Notes under the pieces: generated by a model
Told to the model about the DNA's origin: nothing
The model's database searches: none
The model's input: the letters and a program-made list of their open reading frames with translations, nothing else
Translations under genes and position numbers: made by a program
In this document: positions 10,620 through 21,197 of the stretch, piece by piece
Numbering within the stretch: position 1 is the stretch's first letter
How the letters are laid out: each line of letters begins with the position of its first letter
Assembly: GCA_030386875.1 (NCBI GenBank)
Contig: CM059571.1
Coordinates: 27,646,355 to 27,710,354, forward strand
Source: Morinoia aosen
Lineage: Eukaryota; Arthropoda; Malacostraca; Amphipoda; Talitridae
Reading direction: 5' to 3'
DNA length: 64,000 bases

Positions 10620-12233
10620 AATTGTCAACCTAGTTTGGAACTGTTCATTCCATATATTCCGAAATTGCCATTCCATATATGTATTTAAATGGTATTTAGC
10701 TTGTAAGTGCGTTCTATGAGTTTTAGCTTGTAAGTGCGTTCTATGAGTTTTTAGCTTGTAAGTGCGTTCTATGAGTTTCTTTCTTAAGACTTTATGTATG
10801 TCTTGCGTTAGGAAATATTGTGTTGCGCAAACACCTTGTGACGAGATGTTGAGCTTAGGATGTTGTCATACTGTTATTGCGACATCAAAAGCTGTGTTCG
10901 TCAAGCCGTAAGCTAGAGTTGATAAACTTAGGTGCAATCTTGGAAATGTCAACACGAGAGTGCGAGTGCGAAACCCGCGAGAACTGCATCGCATCTGCCA
11001 CAGCTTGTTTGAAAACAATGTCAGGCATTGTAGTTGGAATGAATGTGTCTTAATGAGAAGGAAGCGTTGCCTTAGTATGTAACGACAGTTGTTTACTTTA
11101 AACTTGTGGCCATGCTAATCTCCTGTCTCGGTTCCTTTCAGATTCCTTGGGCGACTCCTGAACAACTATTCGCAGTTCCACCTCAAGTTAGCGCATAACA
11201 ATACAACGCTAGACTTCCGCATTCATTCACTGCTTATTTTGAACACTCTTAAATCCCGATGTGTACCGGGGGAAACAATCAACTCTGGCAGCCGCAGGAA
11301 ACAACGATCGTTTTCGGAATCAGTGTACCGAAAGAAGTATTACAGGAAGCTTACTGCAAATTCAGGTTGTTCCTGAACCTCGATTCCCCGTTGCGTACAC
11401 GTATCTTGGTATATGAATCCGGAGACGACATCGAACTAGTTTTCAAAATCACAATCGCTGCATTCCCAGCAAACATCCAGTGAAGAAATAAGTTTTCTAC
11501 ATCTGAAAGTGCTACAAACAATATAAATTGTGTGGAGGTACACATACAAGATGGATCTGAATATTTGCAGAATATTTCTTTTAGAATATATTGTCTTAGA
11601 ATATTTCTTTTTATACGGAAAATAACGTGTTCTTGGTGTCGTTAATTGTATCCTTTGATGTTGTTTTACTCGCCCTATGGAAATGTTTTGTTTCAAGATA
11701 GGGAGACGAATTATTTGTATTGCGAATAAAAACCGAATTGCACGCTTGTGGATTGGTTGAATTGAATTAGTTCATTTATTGATGATTCTATTTAATTTAC
11801 TGTCAATATTTAATTTAGTTGAATTGAAACAAGTTAATTTGAATCGTAGGACATTTATTAATTTTATAATGATTATGTATTTGATTTGAATCGTACGGAA
11901 AAGCAAATCGACGTTTAACTTGCCAATTGTAGTAATGTAATGTATTATTCTCGATTTGACGGTATGTGTCCAGTTTGTTCAAAAAAAGTGTACCTTATAG
12001 AGGTGATTTATTACGTACGTGATTTGATTTTTGATTTCGATAAGTTAATAAAATTGTGTGGTGTATCCAATAGTGAACATCGGAAGCATTTTGTGTCATA
12101 CGTTCTGATCTGTTCGAATTAATTTTACGGTTTGTAAGATTAATTGATAGTCAAAGGAAAATCAAAGTTAATTGAATAACGTTTTAAAATTTTTTATTGT
12201 AATAAAGAATTTTTAAAGGTGGGGGGAGCATTA
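10620..12233 (+). other. Gypsy 3' non-coding region ending in polypurine tract
   Basis: About 1.6 kb between the pol stop and LTR2, long for a Gypsy element, which raises the question of a lost third ORF. The largest open frame (11259-11483, 74 codons) shows no signal peptide, fusion peptide or transmembrane segment, so no envelope call is made. A purine-rich tract (AAAGGTGGGGGGAGCA, about 12216-12231) directly before LTR2 is the likely polypurine primer for plus-strand synthesis. Confidence 0.6.
10695..10775 (+). repeat. Three tandem copies of a 27-bp unit
   Basis: Three nearly identical units containing TAGCTTGTAAGTGCGTTCT follow one another with one-base length differences in the T run. 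It lies just after pol in the Gypsy 3' region. Confidence 0.9.
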
Positions 12234-12543
12234 TGTGCGCCCGCCGAGTATATAAATAGAATCGGCAAGAGACATCGCCGTTCACTAGCGGTGGCTTGCC
12301 GTAGAGGTAGCACATTAAAAGAGACGTCGCTCTTCAGTAGCGGAAGCGTGATCGTCGAGGAAGCACCTGTACAGATCACAGATGCGTTATAGAAGTCACA
12401 CCACTCGTAATAGATTCCTTGCCAATTACTAAGCCTGTGTCAACTCTGAAGTACCAATAAAGGATAACCACGTTACTGCATCTGATTCACTCCCGAACCT
12501 CATTCGCGTTAGTTTCGACCTGTACATGGAAAGGGACGGAACA
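12234..12543 (+). repeat. Gypsy LTR2
   Basis: 310 bp, TGTGCGCCC to GGAACA, with the TATATAAATA box near the start. It is nearly identical to LTR3 and more distant from LTR1. It is preceded by the polypurine tract and followed by the first five leader bases (TTTAT), then by internal 3'-end sequence. Confidence 0.88.
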
Positions 12544-12644
12544 TTTATTTAATTTGTAGGTCGAAAGGAAAATCAAAGTTAATTGAATAACGTTTTAAAA
12601 ATTTTTATTGTAATAAAGAATTTTTAAAGGTGGGGGGAGCATTA
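12544..12644 (+). repeat. Duplicate of the Gypsy internal 3' end between LTR2 and LTR3
   Basis: Apart from its first few bases this repeats the last ~95 bp before LTR2, including the AATAAAG and polypurine stretches. It is what remains of a second internal region after a large internal deletion in a tandem array. Confidence 0.85.
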
Positions 12645-12954
12645 TGTGCGCCCGCCGAGTATATAAATAGAATCGGCAAGAGACATCGCCGTTCACTAGC
12701 GGAGGCCTGCCGTAGAGGTAGCACATTAAAACAGTCGTCGCTGTTCAGTAGCGGAAGCGTGATCGTCGAGGAAGCACCTGTACAGATCACAGATGCGTTA
12801 TAGAAGTCACACCACTCGTAATAGATTCCTTGCCAATTACTAAGCCTGTGTCAACTCTGAAGTACCAATAAAGGATAACCACGTTACTGCATCTGATTCA
12901 CTCCCGAACCTCATTCGCGTTAGTTTCGACCTGTACATGGAAAGGGACGGAACA
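12645..12954 (+). repeat. Gypsy LTR3
   Basis: 310 bp, same termini as LTR2, differing from it at only a handful of sites (for example near 12704-12750, where it agrees with LTR1). It is followed by leader sequence, so it has the position of a 5' LTR as well as of a 3' LTR. Confidence 0.88.
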
Positions 12955-13025
12955 TTTATGGTGGCCAGTATATCGGGATGCCACATTAAAGATATCCACA
13001 TTGCCACATTGCCCCATTGAAGAAG
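12955..13025 (+). repeat. Truncated Gypsy 5' leader after LTR3
   Basis: 71 bp identical or nearly so to 3794-3864, ending abruptly after GAAGAAGA where sequence of the surrounding TTAA element resumes. It shows that a further internal region once followed LTR3. Confidence 0.85.
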
Positions 13026-13511
13026 AGGAACAATAATCTGGTCTACAAAATAGAGATTCAGTTTTTTGGCATCGCTTCAAAAAAAAGTGTAAAAAATGTT
13101 TGAATTCAGAAAAAAATCAGTTTTTTTCTTTGCATGGTAACAAAAAGCTTTCTATTCAACTTATCAAAAAACTACCACTCAAATTAATAGTACTCACCTT
13201 GATATTTACGATGCTGAAAAGATCTCCTTCATAAGTGAAAAACTGTAGGAGAAATTGAGCCGCACAGCAAAAAAAAAAACTTGTTATGAGAAAAAAGCGC
13301 TACAGTTTTTCAATTATTTCTCCAACAGTTTTCTACTTATGAAGACTATCTTTTTTGCATCATAAAGATCAAATTAACACTGTTTTAGGGCTCTGAATGT
13401 CCATTCGAATGTTCTAAGCATGTTGAGAATCCCTCCGAGCTTATTTCGCTCCTGAAGTATTTTTTATTAATTTTTGAAGTTTCATGAGAAAAAACCGTTC
13501 GCCCCCTTTAA

Positions 13512-16007
13512 TGTGATGCTCTGGTGACCAGGCCAGGTTGTTGTCTGACGGCATGGAACTTTGGGGCAACCCAAATCTAGGTTATTGGCTCGTTTTTACT
13601 GTCTTACTCAATTCGATTCTAGGATAGAATAGGTTTTAGTACCTTTAAGGAAACGCCACCTAAGTTGCCTATATGAAAAAATTACTTCAATTTTTTCTCA
13701 GGTTCAGGATAAGTTTAGTTAAATAAGGATAAGTTAGAATCAGACCCCAGATTAGAATTGGAATTAGATAGGATATGTTTTATTTGGATAGTTTTGGATT
13801 GGTCAACCTTGGTAACAAAGGTTCAAAAAACGGCTGTGAATTTCGTCACGGGTCCCGCTAGTAATTTAGTATTTAGATATCTAAATATGGCTCATGTTTA
13901 CACACAATTGCATAAATTGTATCGAATTTTTCAGAGTGCTGACAATGTGATGCGCAAGAAAAAACTTCTATTAAGACGCCTAGCGCCTACTCTAAAACAG
14001 AATTTAAATTAGTAGAAAAATTTTGTATTTTCCCTGAACATGAGTGAGAGACACTGGTTAACAAGGATAAACAGATGTTAATTTTTTTCAAGGAGCTGAA
14101 GCTCACGAGTTTTCCGTTAGTGCTGAAGGAAGAAATGTATTTTCTCACGTTGAATTGACACCAACCATTAATTTCTAGCCCCAAAACTACAATCTATTGA
14201 TAATATAAAAATTTTACGATCAAAAACTGCGAACTTTTCGCACAGATCAATGTACATCAATTCTATTTCAAGTTTCCACCCTCTGTTATCATTTTGACCG
14301 TATCAAGTATTTGTTGATTTCAAACGTGAGGTTACTGTCATTACGAGATGAAATTATTGGACTGCAGAAAGTCCTTCACGCAGAGAGTCCGGCGTAAAAC
14401 TCCACTCTTTGAAAGCATGTGTTGAAGTTTGCATCAATTAGAAGCTCTCCCCCAAGTCACTCGATTGTCGAGTCTCATAGTATCGCACACAGACTGGCAA
14501 ATGATTCGATAAACGTTTCACATCAAGAGACGTTAGACAAAGAAAGGTATCGTTCAAGTAATACAAACTAGATGATCTCTTAAAATCTGTTATTGGGAAT
14601 TCTTAAATTCCTGAATTTTCAACATTTTGTAAGTATAAATATACTGAATTATAACATGCAAGTTCTCGCCTGCCACACGCCGCCAAAGCACGGCTGCACA
14701 GGGCCGCATATAAAGTAGGTTGCGTTCCCTCGAGCTCTTTAGATGCACACAAGGCAAGTAAGAGCAAAATTGAATGAACATATCGTTTAATAACCATTAC
14801 ATTAGCAAATCAAGTCTGATTTCCTAATTCTGTCAAGTAGACTATTGATTTTGCTTGAAATGGACATTATTTCCCGACTAGGGACATTCCCTGCATGGGC
14901 ATACGCTCAGTTGCAAACGAAACTTTTTATTATTGGCAGGTATGTTAAGTGTTCAATTTTGAATTTATTTGAAAGATTTTGGAGAACTTATTGTCACTCT
15001 AAGTTTTAGTTTGGTGACTCGACAAACCTTTCAACCTACCAGTTAGTTTGAATTTTGTTGTTTTAAGCAGGTGATAAACTAAAATCAGCAGTAATAATTC
15101 GTAAAGATCAGATACGACAACGAATCATACAAGCTGCATTAGAAATATCGAAGTTGTTCTATTATAAATAAAATTCTATTTTAACTGATGGAATAACCTA
15201 TCATGAGAATGAACAGTGTTCTTTTAAAAATTTCATTTTTTTACACGAGCGGACAACATTTGTGACTAGTTTGAAGTGTTCTGTTTGGAAGTGTTAATCA
15301 TATTTGCGACAATGGTATGGTAAATACTCACTTCAGTAGCTATTTGAATTTGAAAATATTTAGCAAATTTAATTTATATAAATGTTTGAGCCAATTAGTT
15401 ACCGTCGGCATGAATGCACTAAATAGAATAAAATAAAGCAGTGAGCAGTCACAGGCAGGAGCCAAGTGACCGTCATCGGAGTACTACCCTAGTCTCACGC
15501 AATCACACACACCGCACACTGGCAGGAGTGAGAAAAGTTAAGAAACTGCGGTGTAGCAGCCTCCGAAAGTTGACTATTACTGTCACTACTACTCGTGTTA
15601 CTACTACTGCTGCTACTACTACTACTACTACTAATTTTACTCCTAATAGCTGCTGCACCTCTACAATATTATGGTCATCGCTGCGTTTGGCCCTCTTCTA
15701 ATGAATTACAAATATTCGGGCTTCTATTTGTGATCGACACATAGTTAATGTCGTTCAAGACGATAGTTTTCATTTCAATTTGCTATGTTATGCTTGAGGC
15801 TAGAACGTTGCTGCAGCGCCACAGATCAACAAAAATAAGTTCTAATATTTGCACGAAAAGAGTCCATATACTCTGCAAATAATATTTTCCACTATAGAGT
15901 ATTTGAAAATATTACTCATCACAATTGAACGTAACCAGAATCAAAAGCACATGCGTGGTAAAAATAAAATTCTCAATGAGATGAGCTGGTATTTTATACC
16001 GTTATTC
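13512..16007. other. Gene-free stretch with an ACT microsatellite
   Basis: No supported gene. Several ORFs of 60-90 codons lack domains. A (TAC)n/(ACT)n tract at about 15580-15645 creates a Thr-rich open frame (15441-15701) that I treat as an artefact of the repeat. Confidence 0.5.
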
Positions 16008-16021
16008 ATTGAAGGAATCTA

Positions 16022-16560
16022 ATACGTAAAATGAAAAGAAGAACCAATATGGAAGGGAACATTCTTTTAATGGCAAACGTTTCGGAATCTCTGATTCCAT
16101 CAACAGTGCTGTAAAACAAGGAATAAAAAACGATAATGAAAAAATTGCGAAAAAGTTGTAAGAAATTAATATCACTATACCAACATCGAAAAATAGCTAT
16201 GCCTAACCATTAAAAATGAAAACACAATTTCTCTTAAACATTCGGAGCCATACGTCCACATACACCTAAATTCTAGCAATCAACCAACACTATTAACATC
16301 TACACAAAGCAACAGAACTGCACACACACACATACACACACACACACACACACATTCCAACACACTCATATTTACACAGTTGGGGCAATATTTAATTTCA
16401 TTGCACGTTGATCATTATTTAGCTGAGGTCTATGGGTAAAAATGAACAATGATTCCAAAATTCTAAGGTCGAATTCCTCAGCAGTTCTACAAAATGTGAA
16501 GAAATTGGAACTATTGAAAGGCCCTACAATTCTTTGACTACATAAATGGATATCACGCAA
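16022..16560 (-). repeat. Inverted pseudo-LTR copy of the Penelope-like element
   Basis: Reverse complement of the element's 3' end, including a (CA)n tract (16321-16353) that corresponds to the (GT)n tract at 17429-17450. Its minus-strand open frame 16372-16560 encodes the C-terminal end of the endonuclease ('LRILESLFIFTHRPQLNN' region), the same protein end found on the plus strand near 17320-17400. Confidence 0.75.
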
Positions 16561-16564
16561 AGAT

Positions 16565-17400
16565 AAATTTCACAATGGAAACTGAGCAGAATGATAAATT
16601 GCCATTTTTAGACGTCCTCGTAAAGAAAACTAATTCAACGTTCACCACCTCTGTTTATAGAAGACCTACATTAATTTTATGGGATTATGGACCAATTTCT
16701 TCAGTTGCATTTACAAGGGTTATATTAAAACAAGTGTCACTACATTATTGCATAGAGCATATCGTATTTCAAGTTCATATAAAATATTTCATGATGAAGT
16801 GGAATATATCTCAAAGTTACTTGTACAAAATAAATACTGTGTATTTTTAATTAACAATCTGGTTAAAAAGTTTTTACACAAAAAACTTTCCCCTCTTTCT
16901 ACAATTCTGACCGCACCAAAGCAGAAAGTTTTCGTCGAGCTCCCTTTCTTGGGCTATCTTAACAAGGAGATGAGAAAGAGCTTTTATCTCTGATACACTC
17001 TCATTTTATTTTCATTGACGCGTTACCATTTTATAGAAATAGTTTTAAAATAGGTTCATTTTTCAACAGGAAAGAGCATCTGGAAGAATGCCTGAGAAAT
17101 GGATGTGTCTACTTGTAAATTTGTGATTGCTGCCTGCAGTCCTATGTTGGAAGTACCACACTCAAGCAATTCATTCGTCACGGCCAACACTTTGGCCGTC
17201 CATACTCATCTCCCTCCCAGTCAGCCATCAGAGATCATTGCCATAGTTCAAACCACCCTTCCTAAAGTTCCAATTTCTCCACACTTTGTGGAACTACAGA
17301 GGAATTTGTCTTTAAAATTTTGGAATCATTGTTCATTTTTACCCATAGACCTCAGCTAAATAATGATCAAAGTGCGATGAAATTAAATATTGCCGCCCCA
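16565..17400 (+). pseudogene. Penelope-like RT C-terminus and GIY-YIG endonuclease, frameshifted
   Basis: Two overlapping frames (16575-16850 and 16679-16993) together give the RT thumb and linker of Penelope-like elements. Landmarks are 'KLPFLDVLVKK', 'TTSVYRRPT', 'KTSVTTLLHRAYRISSSY' and 'VFVELPFLGYLN'. Further downstream, translation gives 'GCVYL', then 'SYVGSTT' and a 'SAIRDHCHSSN'-like block (about 17098-17250), matching a GIY-YIG nuclease fold. The end reads 'ILESLFIF' or its decayed form. The RT fingers and palm are absent, and the frame is broken at least twice, so the copy is 5'-truncated and inactive. Confidence 0.75.
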
Positions 17401-18217
17401 ACTGTGTAAATATGAGTGTGTTGGAAAGTGTGTGTGTGTGTGTGTGTGTGTCCCAGTCTGAAATTTATCGTCTGACCGACGATAATTTACGTCTGAATTT
17501 ACCGGTAATTATAATCTTCTTCTTCCTATAAACGACGATATATCGTCGGAATTAGTGTCGGGAATGTCTCATATTGTCGTCGGATTAACGTCAAATTACC
17601 GGTTTTTATCGTAAATTTTGGACGAAAACCGACGATATTAACCAGTTAATTACCGGTAGTTAAACGGTTTTTATAGTCGGTCTTCGTTCAAAACTTAAGA
17701 TAATTACCGGTAATTTAACGTTAAAAATGGCTACTCTAACCACTATCTTCCGGGAGATACATAAGCAGTGCAACGATTTTTCCCAAAAATTGCGAATTGC
17801 TCCCAAAAACAATAAGCCACACCTCGTGAAACGCATCTGTCCAATTACCGTTAATTTGAAAACTTCAAAAAAATTACCGAAATCACTTTTTTAATTCAAC
17901 AAATTTGTTTAATACTGTCTATATATTTCATAAAGTTCCTCACAAATTGCGATAACTGAAAAGATTAGTATTACAAGGTGAGGCCTATTGTAACAAGTAA
18001 CAACGCATTATTAGAAAAAATTACTGCGATGCAGATGAATGCTACTGTAAGAGGGCTCAAATTGTCATCTTCCTCGTAGAACACGAGTCAATTACGATAA
18101 GTATCACAGTACAACATATTCATTTCAAATCGCCACTGATTTATAAATAGGTTATAACATTACAGATGTTCAACAAATATATTTATTTCATTTTCAACAG
18201 CCTTTATTTGACCATAA

Positions 18218-19349
18218 GGGGGTCATCCAGGTTTTTCAACTATTTTCGTCCGATTCGTTTGAAATTTGGCCAGTATATGTATTTGTTGGAAGTAAACTAC
18301 TTTTACTCATGTAACTTTTTCGATTTAGGCCTTAGTTTTTTAACGAAAAATTAGTTTTTTGGTACATTTTATGGATAATACAAAAGAGGACTCGTCATTG
18401 AGTTTTGATGCTAGAACAAAACTAAACACAGTTTTAGAATCCTTGGAGCATTTTTAACAGAAATACGGTTCTAAATTTTAACATTTGTAGGCTAATCCAT
18501 TTTTATTTTTATGCGATACTTGATCACTGACTCAAATATACACTAAATTTGGGTATTGAGCTTGATGAAAATTTTTTTTGGATAATTTGTAAGTTTGGAA
18601 CCGTACTTTTGTTAGAAATGTTCCAAGGATTCTAAATCTGTCTTTTTTTTCCTCGCACAAAAACTCACTGACGAGTCCTCTTTTGAGTGTTGAAAGTTAG
18701 AGGTATTGGGTATAAGCCCAAAACAAATTTTTTGTTGAAGTGTAATATAATGGACAATTTATGTAATAGACTGCTGTGTTCATTTTTATTTCGATAATTT
18801 CCATGCATAACTTCATATTCACACTATGAATTATAATTTCCCAAAAAAATTCTTTGTAAAAATTATGAAATTTTTTATTTTCAGTCTGATTTTTATGAAA
18901 TTTGACTACAATGTGTAACTTTTGAAAAGGAACACAATTTCTGTTATTTATTTTATCGATTCAGGCCTTAGTTTTTAAAAAAAAATTGGACATATTGGAT
19001 TTTAGTTCCTTTGTATTGATATTTCAAAAAGAGTCATTGAGTTTTCATGCTAAAACAAAACCAAAGACAGCTTTAGAATCCTTCGAACATTTCTAACAAA
19101 ATTACGGTAGAAAATGATCAATTTCCCGTTTTTTTTTCTTTTTATATTGGGTCGAAATGGGGTTGAAAATTCAAGATTTTTGTCCCCTTACCCCAGCCTG
19201 GGGGGGGGGGGGGGGGGAGGATCTAGTGTCTGTAGCGCCATAAAATTTGAGGACCGAATACGCCACCACTTAACGATTCTTTTTCAACAAAAACATGGAG
19301 AATACTCATCGGACCAACAGGGGCCTGGCAAGGGCCTCGGATAACCCCT
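18218..19349. mobile_element. 1.13-kb TTAA element, copy 2 (GGGGGTC ends)
   Basis: The left end GGGGGTCATCC is flanked by ATAA (a mutated TTAA), and the right end is flanked by TTAA at 19350-19353. It is the reverse complement of the copy at 46590-47690 plus 59895-59930, of almost identical total length. It contains three copies of a ~95-bp repeat (about 18390-18460, 18600-18690, 19020-19110) in alternating orientation and an 18-base G run at 19200-19217. It has no coding capacity, so it is a non-autonomous element. Confidence 0.7.
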
Positions 19350-19557
19350 TTAAAATAAATTCTTACAAAAATATCTTCGGCACACAAAGAATTTCATCAC
19401 AGGTTGTTTGTAAGTTTCACCACTGCAAACACTACGTATATAACTTTCATTTAAAATTAACCACCACCGCAAAAGGACTCGTCAAGCAACCGATCACTAA
19501 AAATTTTTTAACGATTTTAAATTAGATTTGCACACTTCCATTCTTAGATATCAAATA

Positions 19558-21197
19558 CTGGGTGTCCGACACTTTTGTTGCCATACTTTAACATAAGGTA
19601 GCGATCGTCGAAATGAACACTTTTTATTCTATTAAGGTATGGTCTAAAATGCTTAGTTAAAGAGTTACAAGGACTTGAAGTAGGACAGTTATTAAAAATA
19701 ATTCGTACACTGTCTTGCGGAGACGAATCCAAGGCAGTAAACTGCGGCACATCAGTGGCAAGGATACGAAATGAGAAGTTAGGCAAGTATGTGAAACATT
19801 TATTATTATTAATTAACACTAACTTTTTCTAGTTGTGATAAGTAAAAAGCAATTTCGACAGTAATTATTATGAGCACAACAAACGAAATCGTAAACTAGG
19901 TTACATGTTCACAAAAATTGTTCAAAATGCCGCCAATTTCTTTCGATGCAGGCGTTCAAACGCCTCTCCAATGATTGGCGGACGCGAGCAAAGACACCAG
20001 GAGTTGCACGAATCCTTTCAGAGGCTTCAACAATCCTACCCATCAGGTCCTCTTCGGATTGAATCGGTGTTTCATACACTAAACGTTTCACATGCCCCCA
20101 GAAAAAGTAATCTAGGGGAGTAATATCAGGAGATCTTGGTAGCCACGCGAAGGGACCGCCACGGCCTATCCAGCGATTGGGATATCGGGCATCCAATAAT
20201 TGCCTAACAGCAACCGCAGAGTGTGCAGGAGCACCATCATGTTGAAAATACATTCCTCTGATGTCAGCTAAATGTACATTTTCCAGTAGTTCTGGCAATA
20301 CTTCATTAAGAAAAATGTAATAGGTACGTCCATTTAGTGTCTCTGGTAAGATGTATGGCCTAATCAGATGGTCACCAAGAATTCCTGCCCAAACATTTAC
20401 GGCGAATCTAACCTGATGTCGACATGGTCTTGCAACATGTGGATTGTTGCCAGACCACATGTGCAGGTTATGGAGATTATGTATTCCTTCTCGAGTAAAT
20501 GACGCTTCGTCTGTGAATAAGACTCGTGATGGGAAACGAGGTTGTTGTGTTGAAACCACCTCGCAAATTCAACACGTCGTTCGAAATCTTCACCGTGCAA
20601 TTCCTGCACACGCTGAAAGTGGAATGGATGTTTACCACTGTTATGTAGTGCTTGCCACACAGTAGTTTTGCTTAAATGTAAAGCACGTGCACAAGAACGA
20701 GTGCTTGAAGTAGGATTGTTTCGAAAATATTTTAAGACATCTTCCACCTTGTCTGGATCTGCTACTCTCCTTTGGCGTCTTCCTTCAGGTCGTGGTCTGT
20801 GAAATGATCCGTATTCACGTAATCTCCGGTGTTGGGCTGTGAATGTTTGACGCGATGGAGCATGTCGGTTAGGATGCCTTTCTGCGTAAATTCGAACAGC
20901 CTTCCTAGAATTTACATTTGCTGCACCATATACTAGGTGCATATCCGCTAATTCACCATTGGATACTTCCTCCATTGCCGGTGATACATTTGCACCCGAA
21001 GAAGTACTAACAGTAAACAAACTATACTTTGTCGTTAATGTCGAGGAGCACTCAGAATATCGGATGAAAAGTAACTTCACGTATTTGTAACTTTTTAACT
21101 AAGCATTTTAGACCATACCTTAATAGAATAAAAAATGTTCATTTCGACGATCGCTACCTTATGTTCAAGTTTGGCAACAAAAGTGTTGGACACCCTG
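19558..21197 (-). mobile_element. Mariner-like transposon with 113-bp terminal inverted repeats
   Basis: TA dinucleotides flank both ends (19556-19557 and 21198-21199). The inverted repeats 19558-19670 and 21085-21197 start C(T/A)GGGTGTCC and match over about 113 bp with few differences. The 1,640-bp element carries one transposase gene on the minus strand, broken by a single frameshift. It sits inside the CAGTCTG-ended element. Confidence 0.9.
19909..20975 (-). pseudogene. Mariner-like transposase with one frameshift
   Basis: The protein is split between two minus-strand frames that meet near 20535, at an ACAACAAC stretch. The N-terminal part starts at ATG 20975 ('MEEVSNGELADMHLVYG'). It resembles the helix-turn-helix DNA-binding domain often found in insect transposases of this group, with 'RIYAERHPNRHAPS' and a second helical region 'TSSTRSCARALHLSKTTVW'. 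The catalytic part has F-T-D-E-A-S-F, then H-D-G-A-P-A-H-S and R-S-P-D-I-T-P-L-D. These supply the three acidic residues of an RNase H-like DDE/D transposase, with 36 residues between the last two Asp. It would cut and paste the element at TA sites. An upstream in-frame extension to 21080 exists, but the internal ATG fits the family start better. Confidence 0.85.

Larger units (their letters stand above)
3488..13025 (+). mobile_element. Ty3/Gypsy LTR retrotransposon with three LTRs
   Basis: The element consists of LTR1 (3488-3793), an internal region with gag, pro and pol (3794-12233), LTR2 (12234-12543), a 101-bp stretch of internal 3' end, LTR3 (12645-12954) and 71 bp of 5' leader that stop at 13025. 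Domain order (gag with a zinc knuckle, aspartic protease, RT, RNase H, integrase) is that of Metaviridae. Only two in-frame stops (5119 and 7269) break about 5.9 kb of coding sequence, so decay is modest. No envelope gene was recognised. No target-site duplication was found because the right end is a truncated leader rather than an LTR edge. Confidence 0.9.
3238..13507. mobile_element. TTAA-flanked inverted-repeat DNA element (GGGGGCGAAC ends), split by Gypsy
   Basis: The tract is bounded by TTAA at 3234-3237 and 13508-13511. The ends match as inverted repeats starting GGGGGCGAAC. The match runs about 118 bp (3238-3365 against 13381-13507) and then diverges. The right part (13026-13507) holds an internal hairpin around 13229-13345. 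Removing the nested Gypsy insertion (3488-13025) leaves about 0.73 kb with no coding capacity, so it is a non-autonomous element. A TTAA duplication with termini starting in purines fits the Kolobok superfamily better than piggyBac, whose ends usually start CCC; that assignment is inference. Confidence 0.65.

Noticed and set aside
11259..11483. Possible envelope gene in the Gypsy element
   Set aside because: 74 codons with no signal peptide, cleavage site or membrane segment. It may be a remnant of a third ORF, but nothing supports the call.
15441..15701. Thr-rich ORF
   Set aside because: Produced by an ACT microsatellite; no domain outside it.
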